A stretch of 64,000 bases of DNA from Flavobacterium akiainvivens (GCF_001278115.1 NZ_LIYD01000005.1:996397-1060396); one strand, 5' to 3'. Positions 16,896 through 27,490 are shown, counted from the stretch's first letter. Numbers and translations are program-made. Notes: generated by a model not told the origin, from the letters alone.

Positions 16896-19307
16896 CTAAA
16901 ATTTATAACTGTAACCGAAACGCACTACCTGAGTTTCATAATAATCTTTACTGATGTAGCTAAAACCATTGCCCTGAACTTCTTTACGGATAACGAGCGT
17001 GTTGAACAAATCGGTAGCATTTAAAAACAATTCGCCTTTGCCTTTTTGTATTACTTTCTTCAGACCAATATCAGTAGAAAAACGCCCGAGGGTTTTGCCC
17101 TGCGGAATAATATCGGGTGCCAGGTAGGCTGCCATAAGTTGTCCTGTAAGGGTAGACGAGAAAGTAAAGGTATTGTTCCACTTAACATTGCCTGATGTTA
17201 TCTGTTGTTTTGTGGCTGAATAATTTGTGGGCTCAGGATACAGTATATCTACACTATAACCATCAATGGTGTTGCGGTATAGTGTAGCATTAAGGTTAAA
17301 AGAATACCATGAGGTGGCTTTGTATGAAAACATAACTTCAGAACCCATCATTTTGCTTTTACTGGCATTTTCAAAAACATTATAAATAAGTGTACTCCCT
17401 GGCGTGGTTGTGGCAATACGTGTAATGGTGCCCTCTACCTGCTTGTAGTATGCCGACGCAAAAAAGTAACCTTTCTCAAAATTAGTCTTATAACCCAATT
17501 CGGCAGTATTGGTAAATTGTGGGCGCAGGCCGGGATTACCCACTTTTATAATCTCGGCATCATCATATTTAGGAAAAATACGGATATCTACTTCATTAGG
17601 GCGGTCTACCCGGCGGTTATAAAACAATGACAGTTTGTGGTTATCGTTTAATTTATATGCAAAGCGAAGTGATGGAAATGGCTCCAGATAATGGTAACCG
17701 TCTGTGCGGTAAACGGGGTGGTTAGGGTTCACTTCATATTCAAGATCAAGATATTCTACACGTACCCCTGCTTCAGCTTCAATTAGGTTAGTTTCATAAA
17801 TATAGTTGCCATACACAGCGGGTATCGATTCTTCATACGTTGCTTTCCCACCGGCATCAGCATCTATCACAGAGTTTTGACCGGGGTAGAACTGCATATT
17901 TGTTGGGATAATCCTGTTCCTGAATTTAAAACCGGCTTCAAATCTACCGGAAGATAACGGCTTTATGTAGTCTATATTTACGTCCAGTACATTTTCGTCT
18001 GACAAAAGTTTGAAAGCATCCCTCCCGGTAGAAGCTGGCAATATATTATCAAAAAAATATTTTTCATCTTCCCTGTGAAAAGTGTAGTTAACACCGGTAT
18101 TAAGCACATGTCCGGCCTCTTTAAATTTATGCTGGTATGAAGCCGAAGCCATTACGGTAGTCTTTAGCTCATCTTCAAGAAACTGCCATAACCTCAGGCG
18201 CTCGGAATAATCTGCATTAAAAAATGGTTCATCCCCATTATCAATAATCTTTTCACTACCAAAAAGTGCCGAAAAAGCCAGAGTGTTGTTATCATTATAG
18301 TTCCAGTCGATACCCGTTTTAAGGTTGGTAAAATGCGTGTTTCGGTTGCGTTTGGTTTGCTGGTTTATTATAGTGCCGTCATCATAAGTACGGGTTACAA
18401 ATTCATTTTTATTCAGCGTTTCGGTATACAGGTAATCACCCTGAAAGTAGATATTAATTTTTTCTTTACGATAGTTAAGTGACAATGAAGGATTTATTTT
18501 TGGAGTGAACTGGTATTGCGGACGAATGGTTGGGAGGTTACCTTTACGCTGCCATAGCGCCCCTAAGCCTGATGCTAATCCCACTTTACCGTTTAACCCC
18601 TCATCTTTATTTTTTTTCAGGATGATGTTAATAATACCTGCATTGCCATTGGCATCATATTTAGAAGAAGGGTTATTAATAATTTCAATTTTTTCTATAG
18701 CCGATGCAGGCAGGTTGTCCAGTCCCGACTGCGCGTTAAACCCTGTAAGTGCAGTTTGTTTTCCGTCTATAAGTATCATTACTTTATCATTACCGCGAAG
18801 CTGTACTTTACCATCCTGGGCGGTAACGCCCGGCAGGTTTTGCATAGCCTGTAATACCGATCCTCCGCTTTGGGCAATGTTATCGGCAAGTGTAAATGTT
18901 TTTTTGTCCAGTTTATTGCCTATTTCATCTTGCCGGGCGGTTATAACTACTTCGTCAAGTTGTTGGGCATCTGTGGTAAGTTGTAGTTTACCTATATTAA
19001 GAAATTCCGAAAGCGTACCCACAAACAGCTCTTTTGTAAATGTTTTATAACCCATAAAACGTATTTCGAGCAGGTAATTGCCGGGCGGTATGGGAGACAG
19101 GGTAAAGCTTCCTTCTTCGTTAGTGATGGCAGTTGTTATAACTGTATTGGTTTTCGATTTTATAACAGCATTGGCATAAGCCACAGGTGTTGTACTGTCG
19201 GTTTCAGTTACAGTGCCGGAAATGGTTACCTCCTTTACCTGCGCTATTGCTGCCTGATAAAAACACAGCATTAACAATGCTAAATAAATAATGGTGCTCT
19301 TTTTCAT
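16896..19307 (-). CDS. TonB-dependent receptor with outer-membrane barrel
   Basis: About 803 residues from the ATG at 19307. An in-frame start 36 bp upstream would add a non-signal stretch. A signal peptide (IIYLALLMLCFYQAAIAQ) is followed by a carboxypeptidase-regulatory-like domain (residues ~25-110), a plug domain with LQAMQNLPGV, VQLRGNDKVMILIDGKQ and EIINNPSSKYDANGNAGIIN, and a barrel ending in FGYSYKF with the usual C-terminal aromatic. It resembles the outer-membrane beta-barrel 3 group rather than SusC. Ligand unknown. It lies between the histidine kinase and the LtaS-like gene, all leftward. Confidence 0.88.
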   Translation of the reverse strand: MKKSTIIYLALLMLCFYQAAIAQVKEVTISGTVTETDSTTPVAYANAVIKSKTNTVITTAITNEEGSFTLSPIPPGNYLLEIRFMGYKTFTKELFVGTLSEFLNIGKLQLTTDAQQLDEVVITARQDEIGNKLDKKTFTLADNIAQSGGSVLQAMQNLPGVTAQDGKVQLRGNDKVMILIDGKQTALTGFNAQSGLDNLPASAIEKIEIINNPSSKYDANGNAGIINIILKKNKDEGLNGKVGLASGLGALWQRKGNLPTIRPQYQFTPKINPSLSLNYRKEKINIYFQGDYLYTETLNKNEFVTRTYDDGTIINQQTKRNRNTHFTNLKTGIDWNYNDNNTLAFSALFGSEKIIDNGDEPFFNADYSERLRLWQFLEDELKTTVMASASYQHKFKEAGHVLNTGVNYTFHREDEKYFFDNILPASTGRDAFKLLSDENVLDVNIDYIKPLSSGRFEAGFKFRNRIIPTNMQFYPGQNSVIDADAGGKATYEESIPAVYGNYIYETNLIEAEAGVRVEYLDLEYEVNPNHPVYRTDGYHYLEPFPSLRFAYKLNDNHKLSLFYNRRVDRPNEVDIRIFPKYDDAEIIKVGNPGLRPQFTNTAELGYKTNFEKGYFFASAYYKQVEGTITRIATTTPGSTLIYNVFENASKSKMMGSEVMFSYKATSWYSFNLNATLYRNTIDGYSVDILYPEPTNYSATKQQITSGNVKWNNTFTFSSTLTGQLMAAYLAPDIIPQGKTLGRFSTDIGLKKVIQKGKGELFLNATDLFNTLVIRKEVQGNGFSYISKDYYETQVVRFGYSYKF

Positions 19308-19366
19308 AGTTGTACTTCGTTTTTTGATATGGCGAAGTTGCAACCTGATTTGGAAGTAAATCTGAA

Positions 19367-20638
19367 TTATGGGAAGGTTACGATAAAATAATGCAGGTCA
19401 TTTTTAAAATCATACGAAATGTTCCATTGGTTCAACTCACCGATTTTTTTTATGATGGCAAGCCCCAGTCCGTTGCCTTGCGATGAAGGGTTTTCTTTAG
19501 AAAAACGGTTAAACAGCTTCCCCGAATTCAGTGGATTGTTCAGCCCGGTATTGGCAAACGTTACAGTGTTTTGAGTTGTAGTAATGATTATTTCGCCATC
19601 CTGAACATTGTGCCTTATGGCATTCATAAACAGGTTGTTTACCAGTACCTCTGCAAGAGCGGGATTGGTAGTGACTGAAAGCTGTACATCCAATTCAAGT
19701 TTAAACGATAGATTTTTAGGTTCGCCCTGCTCCCTGAAAAAGTCAATGTGCTTTTCAATCAAATTGTTTATTTGTACCGGCTGTTTTTCCAGATAGGTGT
19801 CGTTGTCTATTTTAGACAACAACAACAGGTTCTTATTAAGGCGGTTCATACGCGAAATATCATTATTAAGCGCGCCTATAATATCAGAGGCTTCATCGGG
19901 CAGTCCTTCAGCTTGTGCAAGGGTATCTACTTTGGTCTGGAAAAGTGCCAAAGGTGTTTGTAGCTCATGCGCGGCGTTTTCTACAAACTCGCGCTGGCTT
20001 TTGTAAATGGCAGTATTTTTTTCAATAAGCTTTTCTATGCTTTTGTTCAGCGAATCAAACTCCTTAATATCCGTTGGGGCAAAATTAGGTTCACGGTTTT
20101 TGTCTATTTCGAAATCCTGGATTTTGCGAAGCGTGTCATAAAATGGTTTCCATATTTTAGCGGCAGATTCCCTTGATATATAAATAATTCCGGCTAGCAG
20201 TATTACAATGATGCACAAAAACATCATGGCTATACTCACCACCATCCCCTCCATCTCTACAAGGTTGGTCTTTTCTATATAAGTAAACTTTTTGCTGTTT
20301 ATGGTTACAGGAGAATAGAGTATACGGAACGGTTCCATCTCTCCCGATGTAGGTTCGTAAAGCGACTTACCCACGATGGAATCAGTAGAAACTCCCATAT
20401 CGGGTACTATTTCTACATCGCGGTTGTATTTGTTCCAGGCAACGATATCGCTTTCGGTAAACTTATGATGCGTGCCTTTTACAAAGTCTTCTTTATGAAA
20501 AATCAGTACCTCATCAGTTTCGTACACATACAACCACTGACTGATAAAATAAAACGCCGGAGCCGATGCCAGCAGAATGAGTACGGCATAAATCAGAAAA
20601 CTTCGGGTGGTTTTATTTAAAAGCTTTGTTTTACTCAT
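19367..20638 (-). CDS. Sensor histidine kinase
   Basis: About 423 residues. Two membrane helices near residues 20-40 and 145-170 bracket a ~100-residue periplasmic sensor. The dimerisation box has the phospho-His in ENAAHELQTPLALFQTKVD, and the ATPase part has NNLFMNAIRHN (N box), TFANTG and GNGLGLAIIKK (G box). I place the start at the ATG at 20638, which overlaps the end of the response-regulator gene by 8 bp. An in-frame codon 24 bp further up lies inside that gene. The signal sensed is unknown, and the copper genes divergent from it make metal stress a fair guess. Confidence 0.9.
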   Translation of the reverse strand: MSKTKLLNKTTRSFLIYAVLILLASAPAFYFISQWLYVYETDEVLIFHKEDFVKGTHHKFTESDIVAWNKYNRDVEIVPDMGVSTDSIVGKSLYEPTSGEMEPFRILYSPVTINSKKFTYIEKTNLVEMEGMVVSIAMMFLCIIVILLAGIIYISRESAAKIWKPFYDTLRKIQDFEIDKNREPNFAPTDIKEFDSLNKSIEKLIEKNTAIYKSQREFVENAAHELQTPLALFQTKVDTLAQAEGLPDEASDIIGALNNDISRMNRLNKNLLLLSKIDNDTYLEKQPVQINNLIEKHIDFFREQGEPKNLSFKLELDVQLSVTTNPALAEVLVNNLFMNAIRHNVQDGEIIITTTQNTVTFANTGLNNPLNSGKLFNRFSKENPSSQGNGLGLAIIKKIGELNQWNISYDFKNDLHYFIVTFP

Positions 20639-21308
20639 CCTGCCATTTATACCCCAGGCCATATACGGTTTTTATATAATCGCCCGCGCCGGACGTGGTA
20701 AGTTTCTTTTTAAGGTTTTTTATGTGGGCATATACGAAGTCGTGGTTATCAAGCATATCGGCCATATCACCGCTAAGGTACTCGGCTATAGCACTTTTAC
20801 TCAGCACCTTGTTTTGATTGCCTATTAGATACAGCAGCAAATCTATTTCTTTTTTGGTTATGTCCAGCTTAATGTCATTTACAGTTACGTTCTTACCAAG
20901 CAGGTCGACCGAAATTTCGTTAAAAGTAATAATGTTGCTGCCATTAAAGTTCTTACGCCGTATGAGTGCCTGCATACGAACCAACAGTTCAGATAAGTGA
21001 AAAGGCTTTGTTAGGTAATCGTCGGCCCCCAGGTTAAAACCTTCAATGCGGGTTTCAAGTGTTTCCTTTGCTGAAATGATGATTACGCCGTCAGTCTTGT
21101 TAAGCCGTTTAAGTTCTTTAAGTATATCAAAACCATCTCCGTCGGGCAGCATCAAATCCAAAAGTATACAATCATACTCATACATGCCTATTTTGTCCAG
21201 TGCTTCGCGCTTTGATGCTGCGTTTTCGCACTGAATACCATACGGCTTAAAGTACTCTTTAATGCTTTTGCTAATTGCAGGTTCGTCTTCGATTATCAGC
21301 ACTTTCAT
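20631..21308 (-). CDS. OmpR-family response regulator
   Basis: 225 residues. The receiver domain has DEP near the start, the phospho-Asp in CILLDLMLPDGDG, IISAKE and the conserved Lys in DDYLTKPFHLSEL. The C-terminal winged helix shows ISVDLLGKNVTVNDIKLDIT, KKEIDLLLYLIGN and the VYGLGYKW end. It partners the kinase that overlaps its stop. The 161-bp gap to the divergent Cys-rich gene at 21470 is where it would bind if it controls both sides. Confidence 0.93.
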   Translation of the reverse strand: MKVLIIEDEPAISKSIKEYFKPYGIQCENAASKREALDKIGMYEYDCILLDLMLPDGDGFDILKELKRLNKTDGVIIISAKETLETRIEGFNLGADDYLTKPFHLSELLVRMQALIRRKNFNGSNIITFNEISVDLLGKNVTVNDIKLDITKKEIDLLLYLIGNQNKVLSKSAIAEYLSGDMADMLDNHDFVYAHIKNLKKKLTTSGAGDYIKTVYGLGYKWQDE

Positions 21309-21469
21309 ACCTGCAATTTAATGAATAGATTTTGAAGAAAATTTGAATTAGGAAGGGAAAGTACAATCCAAAAAAATTATATATTCTTTATAAAATTACG
21401 TAAGCTGTTATAAAAAATATAGACTTACCTTTACATAACTTAATCAAAGTTTGCTGATACTGTCTGAAG

Positions 21470-21847
21470 GTGAAAAAGTTTTATGCTGTCATAATAATGA
21501 TTTTGGGCTTTATGCTAAGCCCTGTTAATACTTTTGCATGCAATAATCATAACACTGTGAGATATAAGCATAAATCCTGCGGCATAGGCGGAAATGAAAC
21601 TATTAAAAAGTGCTGTAACACCAAAGCAACCCATTCTCATAATTGCAACAACCATAAGCACGGTAAATGCGGCGGTGCCTGCTGCCAGTGTATAACAAGC
21701 GGAATGTTTAAGTTTTTACCACTTGTGGTTTCAGTACCACAAACATTTTTACTTCTGCCAGATGCTAAAAAAGAACGATTCAGTTATTCTGAACTTTTTG
21801 TAAATGCAGATTCAAAAGGCTTACGCCTTCCTCCCAAAATAAGCTAA
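21470..21847 (+). CDS. Cys/His-rich secreted protein, probably metal-related
   Basis: 125 residues from a GTG start, the first codon giving a signal peptide (FYAVIIMILGFMLSP to TFACN). Residues 24-78 are packed with Cys and His (CNNHNTV, HKSCGIG, KKCCNT, HSHNCNNHKHGKCGGACCQC), a clear metal-binding pattern. A second hydrophobic stretch (FKFLPLVVSVPQTFLLL) follows, so it may be membrane associated. It opens a rightward copper cluster (HMA-DUF3347 protein, multicopper oxidase). Copper or silver binding is inferred from composition and neighbours. Confidence 0.7.
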   Translation: MKKFYAVIIMILGFMLSPVNTFACNNHNTVRYKHKSCGIGGNETIKKCCNTKATHSHNCNNHKHGKCGGACCQCITSGMFKFLPLVVSVPQTFLLLPDAKKERFSYSELFVNADSKGLRLPPKIS

Positions 21848-21927
21848 ACCCATAATTGCGTAGCCATAGGTGTGTTCTCTCAGGAATACACTCCCTAAAT
21901 TATTTGTTTACTTATAAAATTAAAATC

Positions 21928-22764
21928 ATGAACCTATTCTATAAAATAGTGGTGCCTGTATTTTTTATAGCATCACTGCAAGCTAACGCGCAAATAAAAA
22001 ATGCCAAAACAGAAATCCTGACTGTGCAGGGTAATTGCAACATGTGTAAAGAAACCATTGAAAAAACTGCTACAGAAAAAAAAGTATCTGAAGCCGCATG
22101 GGATAAAGATAGCCACAAGCTTACCCTGACGTATGACAGCACCAAAACAACGTCTGATGCACTGCTTAAAAAAGTAGCCTATGCCGGTTATGATAACGAA
22201 AAATACCTTGCCCCGACGGAAGCGTATAATAAACTACCAGGCTGCTGCCAGTATGACCGCCAAGCTGAAGCCTCTGCACAAACAGCTATGCATGAAAGCC
22301 ATATGGGTAAGACTCAGGAAACACCCGCCGAAACATCAATCCTTAAAGAGGTATATACATCTTATTTTACCCTGAAAGACGCCCTTGTAAAGTCAAACGG
22401 CGTGGCGGCAGCTACGGCATCGGCACAACTTGTAAAAGCCCTGAAAGCAGTGCCTATGGATAAAATGGAGCATAGTGCCCACATGGTATGGATGAAAAAC
22501 CTGCCTGCCTTACAGGAAGGTGCAGAGCATATTGCCGAGACTAAAGACATAAAGCACCAGCGCGACCATTTTGTAACACTGTCTGATGCCTTATACACTG
22601 TAGCCAAGGCTTTTGAGATGGATGAAACCGTGTATTACCAGCATTGCCCTATGTATAATAACGGCAAAGGTGCCAACTGGCTTAGCCTTGATAAAGAGGT
22701 TAAAAATCCGTACTATGGCAGTAAAATGCTAAGTTGCGGCAGTACTACCGAAACCCTTAAGTAG
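21928..22764 (+). CDS. Periplasmic HMA-DUF3347 copper-binding protein
   Basis: 278 residues from the ATG at 21928. Upstream in-frame codons lie before the signal peptide and are unlikely to be used. After the signal (FFIASLQANAQ) comes a heavy-metal-associated domain with the CNMC metal site and the usual ferredoxin-like pattern (residues ~25-95). A CC pair follows, then a DUF3347 domain (about 125-275) with HCPMYNNGKGANWLS, a motif shared with CusB-type adaptor tails. It probably captures Cu(I) in the periplasm and passes it to the oxidase whose gene starts 4 bp later. Confidence 0.87.
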   Translation: MNLFYKIVVPVFFIASLQANAQIKNAKTEILTVQGNCNMCKETIEKTATEKKVSEAAWDKDSHKLTLTYDSTKTTSDALLKKVAYAGYDNEKYLAPTEAYNKLPGCCQYDRQAEASAQTAMHESHMGKTQETPAETSILKEVYTSYFTLKDALVKSNGVAAATASAQLVKALKAVPMDKMEHSAHMVWMKNLPALQEGAEHIAETKDIKHQRDHFVTLSDALYTVAKAFEMDETVYYQHCPMYNNGKGANWLSLDKEVKNPYYGSKMLSCGSTTETLK

Positions 22765-22767
22765 CCT

Positions 22768-24990
22768 ATGCAAAAGTTAGTAAGTATATGCCTGCTATTG
22801 CTTTCGCTGGCAGTGCAGGCACAGAACATTAAGGAGTACGACCTGTATGTAACCGACACCGTAGTTAACTATACCGGTAAAAGTATTGAAGCCATTGCCA
22901 TTAACGGTAAAATACCCGGGCCTGAGCTGCATTTTACTGAGGGTGATACAGCGGTGATACGGGTGCACAACATGATGCACCACGAAACCTCTGTACACTG
23001 GCATGGCCTGCTCTTACCCAATGAGGAGGACGGTGTGCCGTATCTTACCACAGTGCCCATAAAGCCCATGAGTGTACATACTTATAAATTTCCGTTGAAG
23101 CAAAGCGGTACCTACTGGTACCACTCGCACACTATGTTGCAGGAACAGTCGGGTATGTACGGGGCGTTTATCATACATAAAAAAGATGAACCTAAAATGC
23201 CGGAATATACCATGCTCCTGAGTGATTGGACCGACCTTAACCCACACCAAGTAGAGCGTATGCTGCATAAGGAGAACGACTGGTTCAGCATTAAAAAAGG
23301 CGCCACTCAAAACTATGGCCAGGCCATAAAACAGGGTAAGTTTGGTACAAAATTTACAAACGAATGGAAACGCATGCGGGCTATGGATGTGAGCGATGTA
23401 TATTATGAACGTTTTTTTGCCAATGGTAAAACCGATGTTGAAGCCCCGGAATTTAAGCCCGGAGATAAGGTACGTATCCGCATTATTAACGGCAGCTCTT
23501 CCACGTATTTCTGGCTTAATTATGCAGGGGGCAAAATGGATGTGGTAGCTTCCGATGGATCAGAAGTGGTGCCGGTTCCTGTTGACCGGTTTATTGTAGG
23601 TACCTCTGAAACCTATGATGTTATTGTAACCATTCCGCCCAAGGGTGTGGCTTATGAGCTGGCTGCTACATCTGAAGACCGCATGGGGCAGACATCGTTG
23701 TGGTTAGGCAAAGGCGTTAAGCAACTGGCCAATCCGCTGCAACGGCTTAACTATTTTGAAGGTATGCAGATGATGAACGACATGATAACATTGGGTGGCA
23801 ACATGAAAGATATAGGCATGAAAATGAGCCTGCAACAGATGGATATGAATGTCGTGATGTACCCTGAAATATCAGGCGCTCAAATGAACGAGATGAATAT
23901 GCAGGGCATGGATAGCAAAAAAATGGACGGTATGCAAGATATGAAAGGGTACGACCATTACTCCATGCAAGGTAATAGCAGCATTGTTACACTTAACTAC
24001 AACATGCTTAAATCCCCCGTAAAAACCACGCTACCCGATAAACCGTTCCGTGAACTACACTTTACCCTTACCGGCAATATGAACCGCTATGTGTGGACAG
24101 CGGATAACAAAACCATATCGGAAACCGATAAGATACTGATTAAGGCTGGGGAAAATGTGCGTATTATTATTACTAATAATTCTATGATGCGCCACCCCAT
24201 GCATCTGCACGGGCACTTTTTTAGGGTGGTAAACCAACATGGCGAGTATTCTCCACTTAAGAACGTGCTGGACATTATGCCTATGGAAACCGATACCATA
24301 GAGTTCAACGCATCGGAAGAATATGGCGACTGGTTTTTCCACTGCCATATACTATACCACATGATGAGTGGCATGGGCAGGATATTTACCTATAAAAATT
24401 CGCCACCCAACCCGCAGCTGCCTGATGCAGCAGCTGCACTTAAAAAAGTGTATGCCGATGATAAGCGGTATTACTTTTCGGCAGATGTAGGCCTGGAAAG
24501 CAACGGCAGTGATGGCGAATTACGACTGGAAAACACCCGCAACTTTATAGATGCTGAGTGGAGGTTGGGTTATAATGATGATTCAGGTTACGAAACCGAA
24601 GCGCATATAGGCCGTTACCTTGACAACAAACAGTTTCTGGCGGTTTACACCGGCTGGGATTTCAGGTATCATAATACATTGGACAGGGAGCGTAACTTTT
24701 TCGGGCAGCAAAGTACGCAGGCACAAAGGGCTGTGGCGTGCTTAGGCGTGATTTATGTACTGCCGTGGTTTGTAGAGAGCGATTTGAGGGTTGACCACAA
24801 AGGCAATGTGCGCCTGCAATTTACCCGCCAGGATATACCGGTTACATCGCGCCTGCGGTTGTGGGGCAGCTGGAATACCGATTATGAGTATAGTGTAGGC
24901 AGCCGATACATCTTAACCCGTTATTGGTCGCTATCTGCCCATTATGACAGTGATATGGGCTTAGGCGGAGGGCTTGCCTTTACGTATTGA
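22768..24990 (+). CDS. Multicopper oxidase fused to CopB-like outer-membrane barrel
   Basis: 740 residues. After a signal peptide, residues ~20-550 are a three-domain multicopper oxidase with all copper motifs: HWHG, HSH, HPMHLHGHF and HCHILYHMMSGM. A Met-rich stretch (about 330-400, with MNEMNMQGMDSKKMDGMQDM) resembles the Cu(I)-binding inserts of CopA/CueO. Residues ~555-740 match the pattern of CopB outer-membrane proteins (FVESDLRVDHKGNVRLQF, then a YILTRYWSL strand) and end in an aromatic residue. So oxidase and membrane anchor, separate genes in proteobacteria, are joined here. Expected role: oxidising Cu(I) to the less toxic Cu(II) at the outer membrane. A terminator follows. Confidence 0.88.
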   Translation: MQKLVSICLLLLSLAVQAQNIKEYDLYVTDTVVNYTGKSIEAIAINGKIPGPELHFTEGDTAVIRVHNMMHHETSVHWHGLLLPNEEDGVPYLTTVPIKPMSVHTYKFPLKQSGTYWYHSHTMLQEQSGMYGAFIIHKKDEPKMPEYTMLLSDWTDLNPHQVERMLHKENDWFSIKKGATQNYGQAIKQGKFGTKFTNEWKRMRAMDVSDVYYERFFANGKTDVEAPEFKPGDKVRIRIINGSSSTYFWLNYAGGKMDVVASDGSEVVPVPVDRFIVGTSETYDVIVTIPPKGVAYELAATSEDRMGQTSLWLGKGVKQLANPLQRLNYFEGMQMMNDMITLGGNMKDIGMKMSLQQMDMNVVMYPEISGAQMNEMNMQGMDSKKMDGMQDMKGYDHYSMQGNSSIVTLNYNMLKSPVKTTLPDKPFRELHFTLTGNMNRYVWTADNKTISETDKILIKAGENVRIIITNNSMMRHPMHLHGHFFRVVNQHGEYSPLKNVLDIMPMETDTIEFNASEEYGDWFFHCHILYHMMSGMGRIFTYKNSPPNPQLPDAAAALKKVYADDKRYYFSADVGLESNGSDGELRLENTRNFIDAEWRLGYNDDSGYETEAHIGRYLDNKQFLAVYTGWDFRYHNTLDRERNFFGQQSTQAQRAVACLGVIYVLPWFVESDLRVDHKGNVRLQFTRQDIPVTSRLRLWGSWNTDYEYSVGSRYILTRYWSLSAHYDSDMGLGGGLAFTY

Positions 24991-25010
24991 TTAAAAGTGC
25001 TTATTCACAT

Positions 25011-25056
25011 AAAAGGCAAGAGGATCAAACCAGATTCTCTTGCCTTTTAATTTTCA
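25011..25056 (+). terminator. Terminator after the copper operon
   Basis: Near-perfect stem AAAAGGCAAGAG / CTCTTGCCTTTT with a loop of about 14 bases, then AATTTTC. It lies 21 bp after the oxidase stop and can work in both directions. Confidence 0.85.
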
Positions 25057-25108
25057 TTATTCCAAATATGAATTAGGGGTGTCATAACTGTTAACTCCTA
25101 TTAAATTT

Positions 25109-25116
25109 TATTTTTG
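25109..25116 (+). promoter_or_regulatory. Putative -7 box of the 25134 gene
   Basis: TATTTTTG matches TAnnTTTG, 18 bp before the ATG, so the transcript leader would be very short. Confidence 0.4.
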
Positions 25117-25133
25117 GTCTATATAGTAAAAAT

Positions 25134-25364
25134 ATGATTCAATTTAAAGACAAAAGGCTTGTCAAATTTGGAGAGCGGGTAAGAGAAGTGCGGGAACAGA
25201 AAGGCTGGAGTATAAATGATGTTATTACACGCGGGCAATTGAGCCGCAGTGATTTAAACGCCATAGAATCAGGTAGCAAAAACTTTGGTTTTACAACATT
25301 GCTTGAGTTATGCAAGTCATTGGAAGTATCGGCATCGGAGTTATTGAACTTTGGTTTAGAATAG
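25134..25364 (+). CDS. XRE-family HTH protein
   Basis: 76 residues forming a single Cro/C1-type domain: FGERVREVREQKGWSINDVI, then GQLSRSDLNAIESGSKNFG and the closing helix LLELCKSLEVSASELL. There is no partner gene within 300 bp, so it is an orphan small regulator. Its targets are unknown. It stands between the copper operon and the tRNA-like relic. Confidence 0.8.
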   Translation: MIQFKDKRLVKFGERVREVREQKGWSINDVITRGQLSRSDLNAIESGSKNFGFTTLLELCKSLEVSASELLNFGLE

Positions 25365-25717
25365 AGTCGCTCTAACAATAATATTTCTTCTTTATCCAAA
25401 AAAAGCATTTTGTTCGACAGAATCCCTCATAGATCAAATGTGTAAAATTTGATTAAATTTCGGGTCTTATTGAAAATGAATTTTAAGAAAAGTAAGTTAT
25501 AGAATACGTTAGTGCGAAAATATTATCGCAATAAGATACTAAGTTAAACACTTAATATCCATGTATTTAACTTAAATTATATATCTTTTAAAAACGTCAA
25601 AATAGGCACAAGGTGTTCGACTGTGATCCCTGACAGCCCACACAAGACAAACAACGCCATTGGGAGACAATGGCGCTTTTTCTGTTCGCGAAAAACAATT
25701 TTCACCTACTGCGAATA
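25365..25717. other. Gap with tRNA-like relic only
   Basis: About 350 bp without a gene. The left 240 bp are AT-rich and show nothing clear. The right part holds the relic at 25615-25675. Confidence 0.5.
25615..25680 (+). repeat. tRNA 3'-end-like relic with terminator (site B)
   Basis: GTTCGA, a 5-base insertion, then ATCCCTGACAGCCCACA, AAGACAAACAA and a hairpin CGCCATTG (25655-25662) / CAATGGCG (25668-25675) with a T run. This is the sister of 13911-13970. The hairpins differ by paired changes, so each kept its stem. No tRNA 5' half lies upstream. It also ends the MdaB-like gene running the other way. Confidence 0.65.
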
Positions 25718-26308
25718 TTAATAAATGCTTTCCAAATGCATGGGATAATTCTTCAAATCACTAGTGACGTCACCATCCTTAAAGATGTCAAAACAATTAT
25801 AACCGGGGAGGATTTGTACACCACAAAAACGGTAGTTACTGGTTATATTCAGTAATAAATCCGCTGTATCTTTTCCCTGCATTAACTTCTGAGACGGATT
25901 ACCAAAGCTTTCTGCCGGGGCATTCCAGGTTGCGCACACCATAAACTTTTTCCCATAGAGTTGACCTCCCGTTCCGTATTGTTTTGTAGCGTCTTCCCTG
26001 GTTCTTCCGTCACCGGTAAGAAACTTTTGGGTTTGCAGCCCACAGTTAAAAACCTCATCTACATATTTCTTATAAATCCACGGTGCGCCAAACCAGTTTA
26101 CTGGGGTTTGTAAAATAATTATATCAGCCTGAACGTGCTTTTCTACCTCTTCTGCCGCATCATAGCCATCCTCCACCTTTGTTTCTAATATTTCATAGTT
26201 TTTACTTTTAAAGTAATCTTTAGCAACTTGAATAAAAGCGTTATTGAGACTTCCTTCCGACCAGTTAGGGTAAGTAAGGTGTGTATTGATAAGCAATACT
26301 TTTTTCAT
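25718..26308 (-). CDS. NAD(P)H oxidoreductase of flavodoxin-like fold, MdaB type
   Basis: 196 residues from the ATG at 26308. A TTG 12 bp upstream is in frame but less likely. The protein shows the flavodoxin-like FMN/FAD site (INTHLTYPNWSEGSLNNA), QTPVNWFGAPWIYKKYVDEV and TWNAPAESF, typical of quinone reductases that work by two-electron transfer and so avoid semiquinone radicals. It lies 30 bp after the aldo/keto reductase gene on the same strand and is probably cotranscribed with it. Confidence 0.85.
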   Translation of the reverse strand: MKKVLLINTHLTYPNWSEGSLNNAFIQVAKDYFKSKNYEILETKVEDGYDAAEEVEKHVQADIIILQTPVNWFGAPWIYKKYVDEVFNCGLQTQKFLTGDGRTREDATKQYGTGGQLYGKKFMVCATWNAPAESFGNPSQKLMQGKDTADLLLNITSNYRFCGVQILPGYNCFDIFKDGDVTSDLKNYPMHLESIY

Positions 26309-26338
26309 ATTTCTATACAATGTTATTTTTATATCTAT

Positions 26339-27490
<1,152 letters not shown>

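Noticed and set aside
25384..25700. CRISPR array or intact tRNA
   Set aside because: No regular repeat-spacer pattern occurs anywhere in the window, and the tRNA-like segment has no 5' half or anticodon arm.
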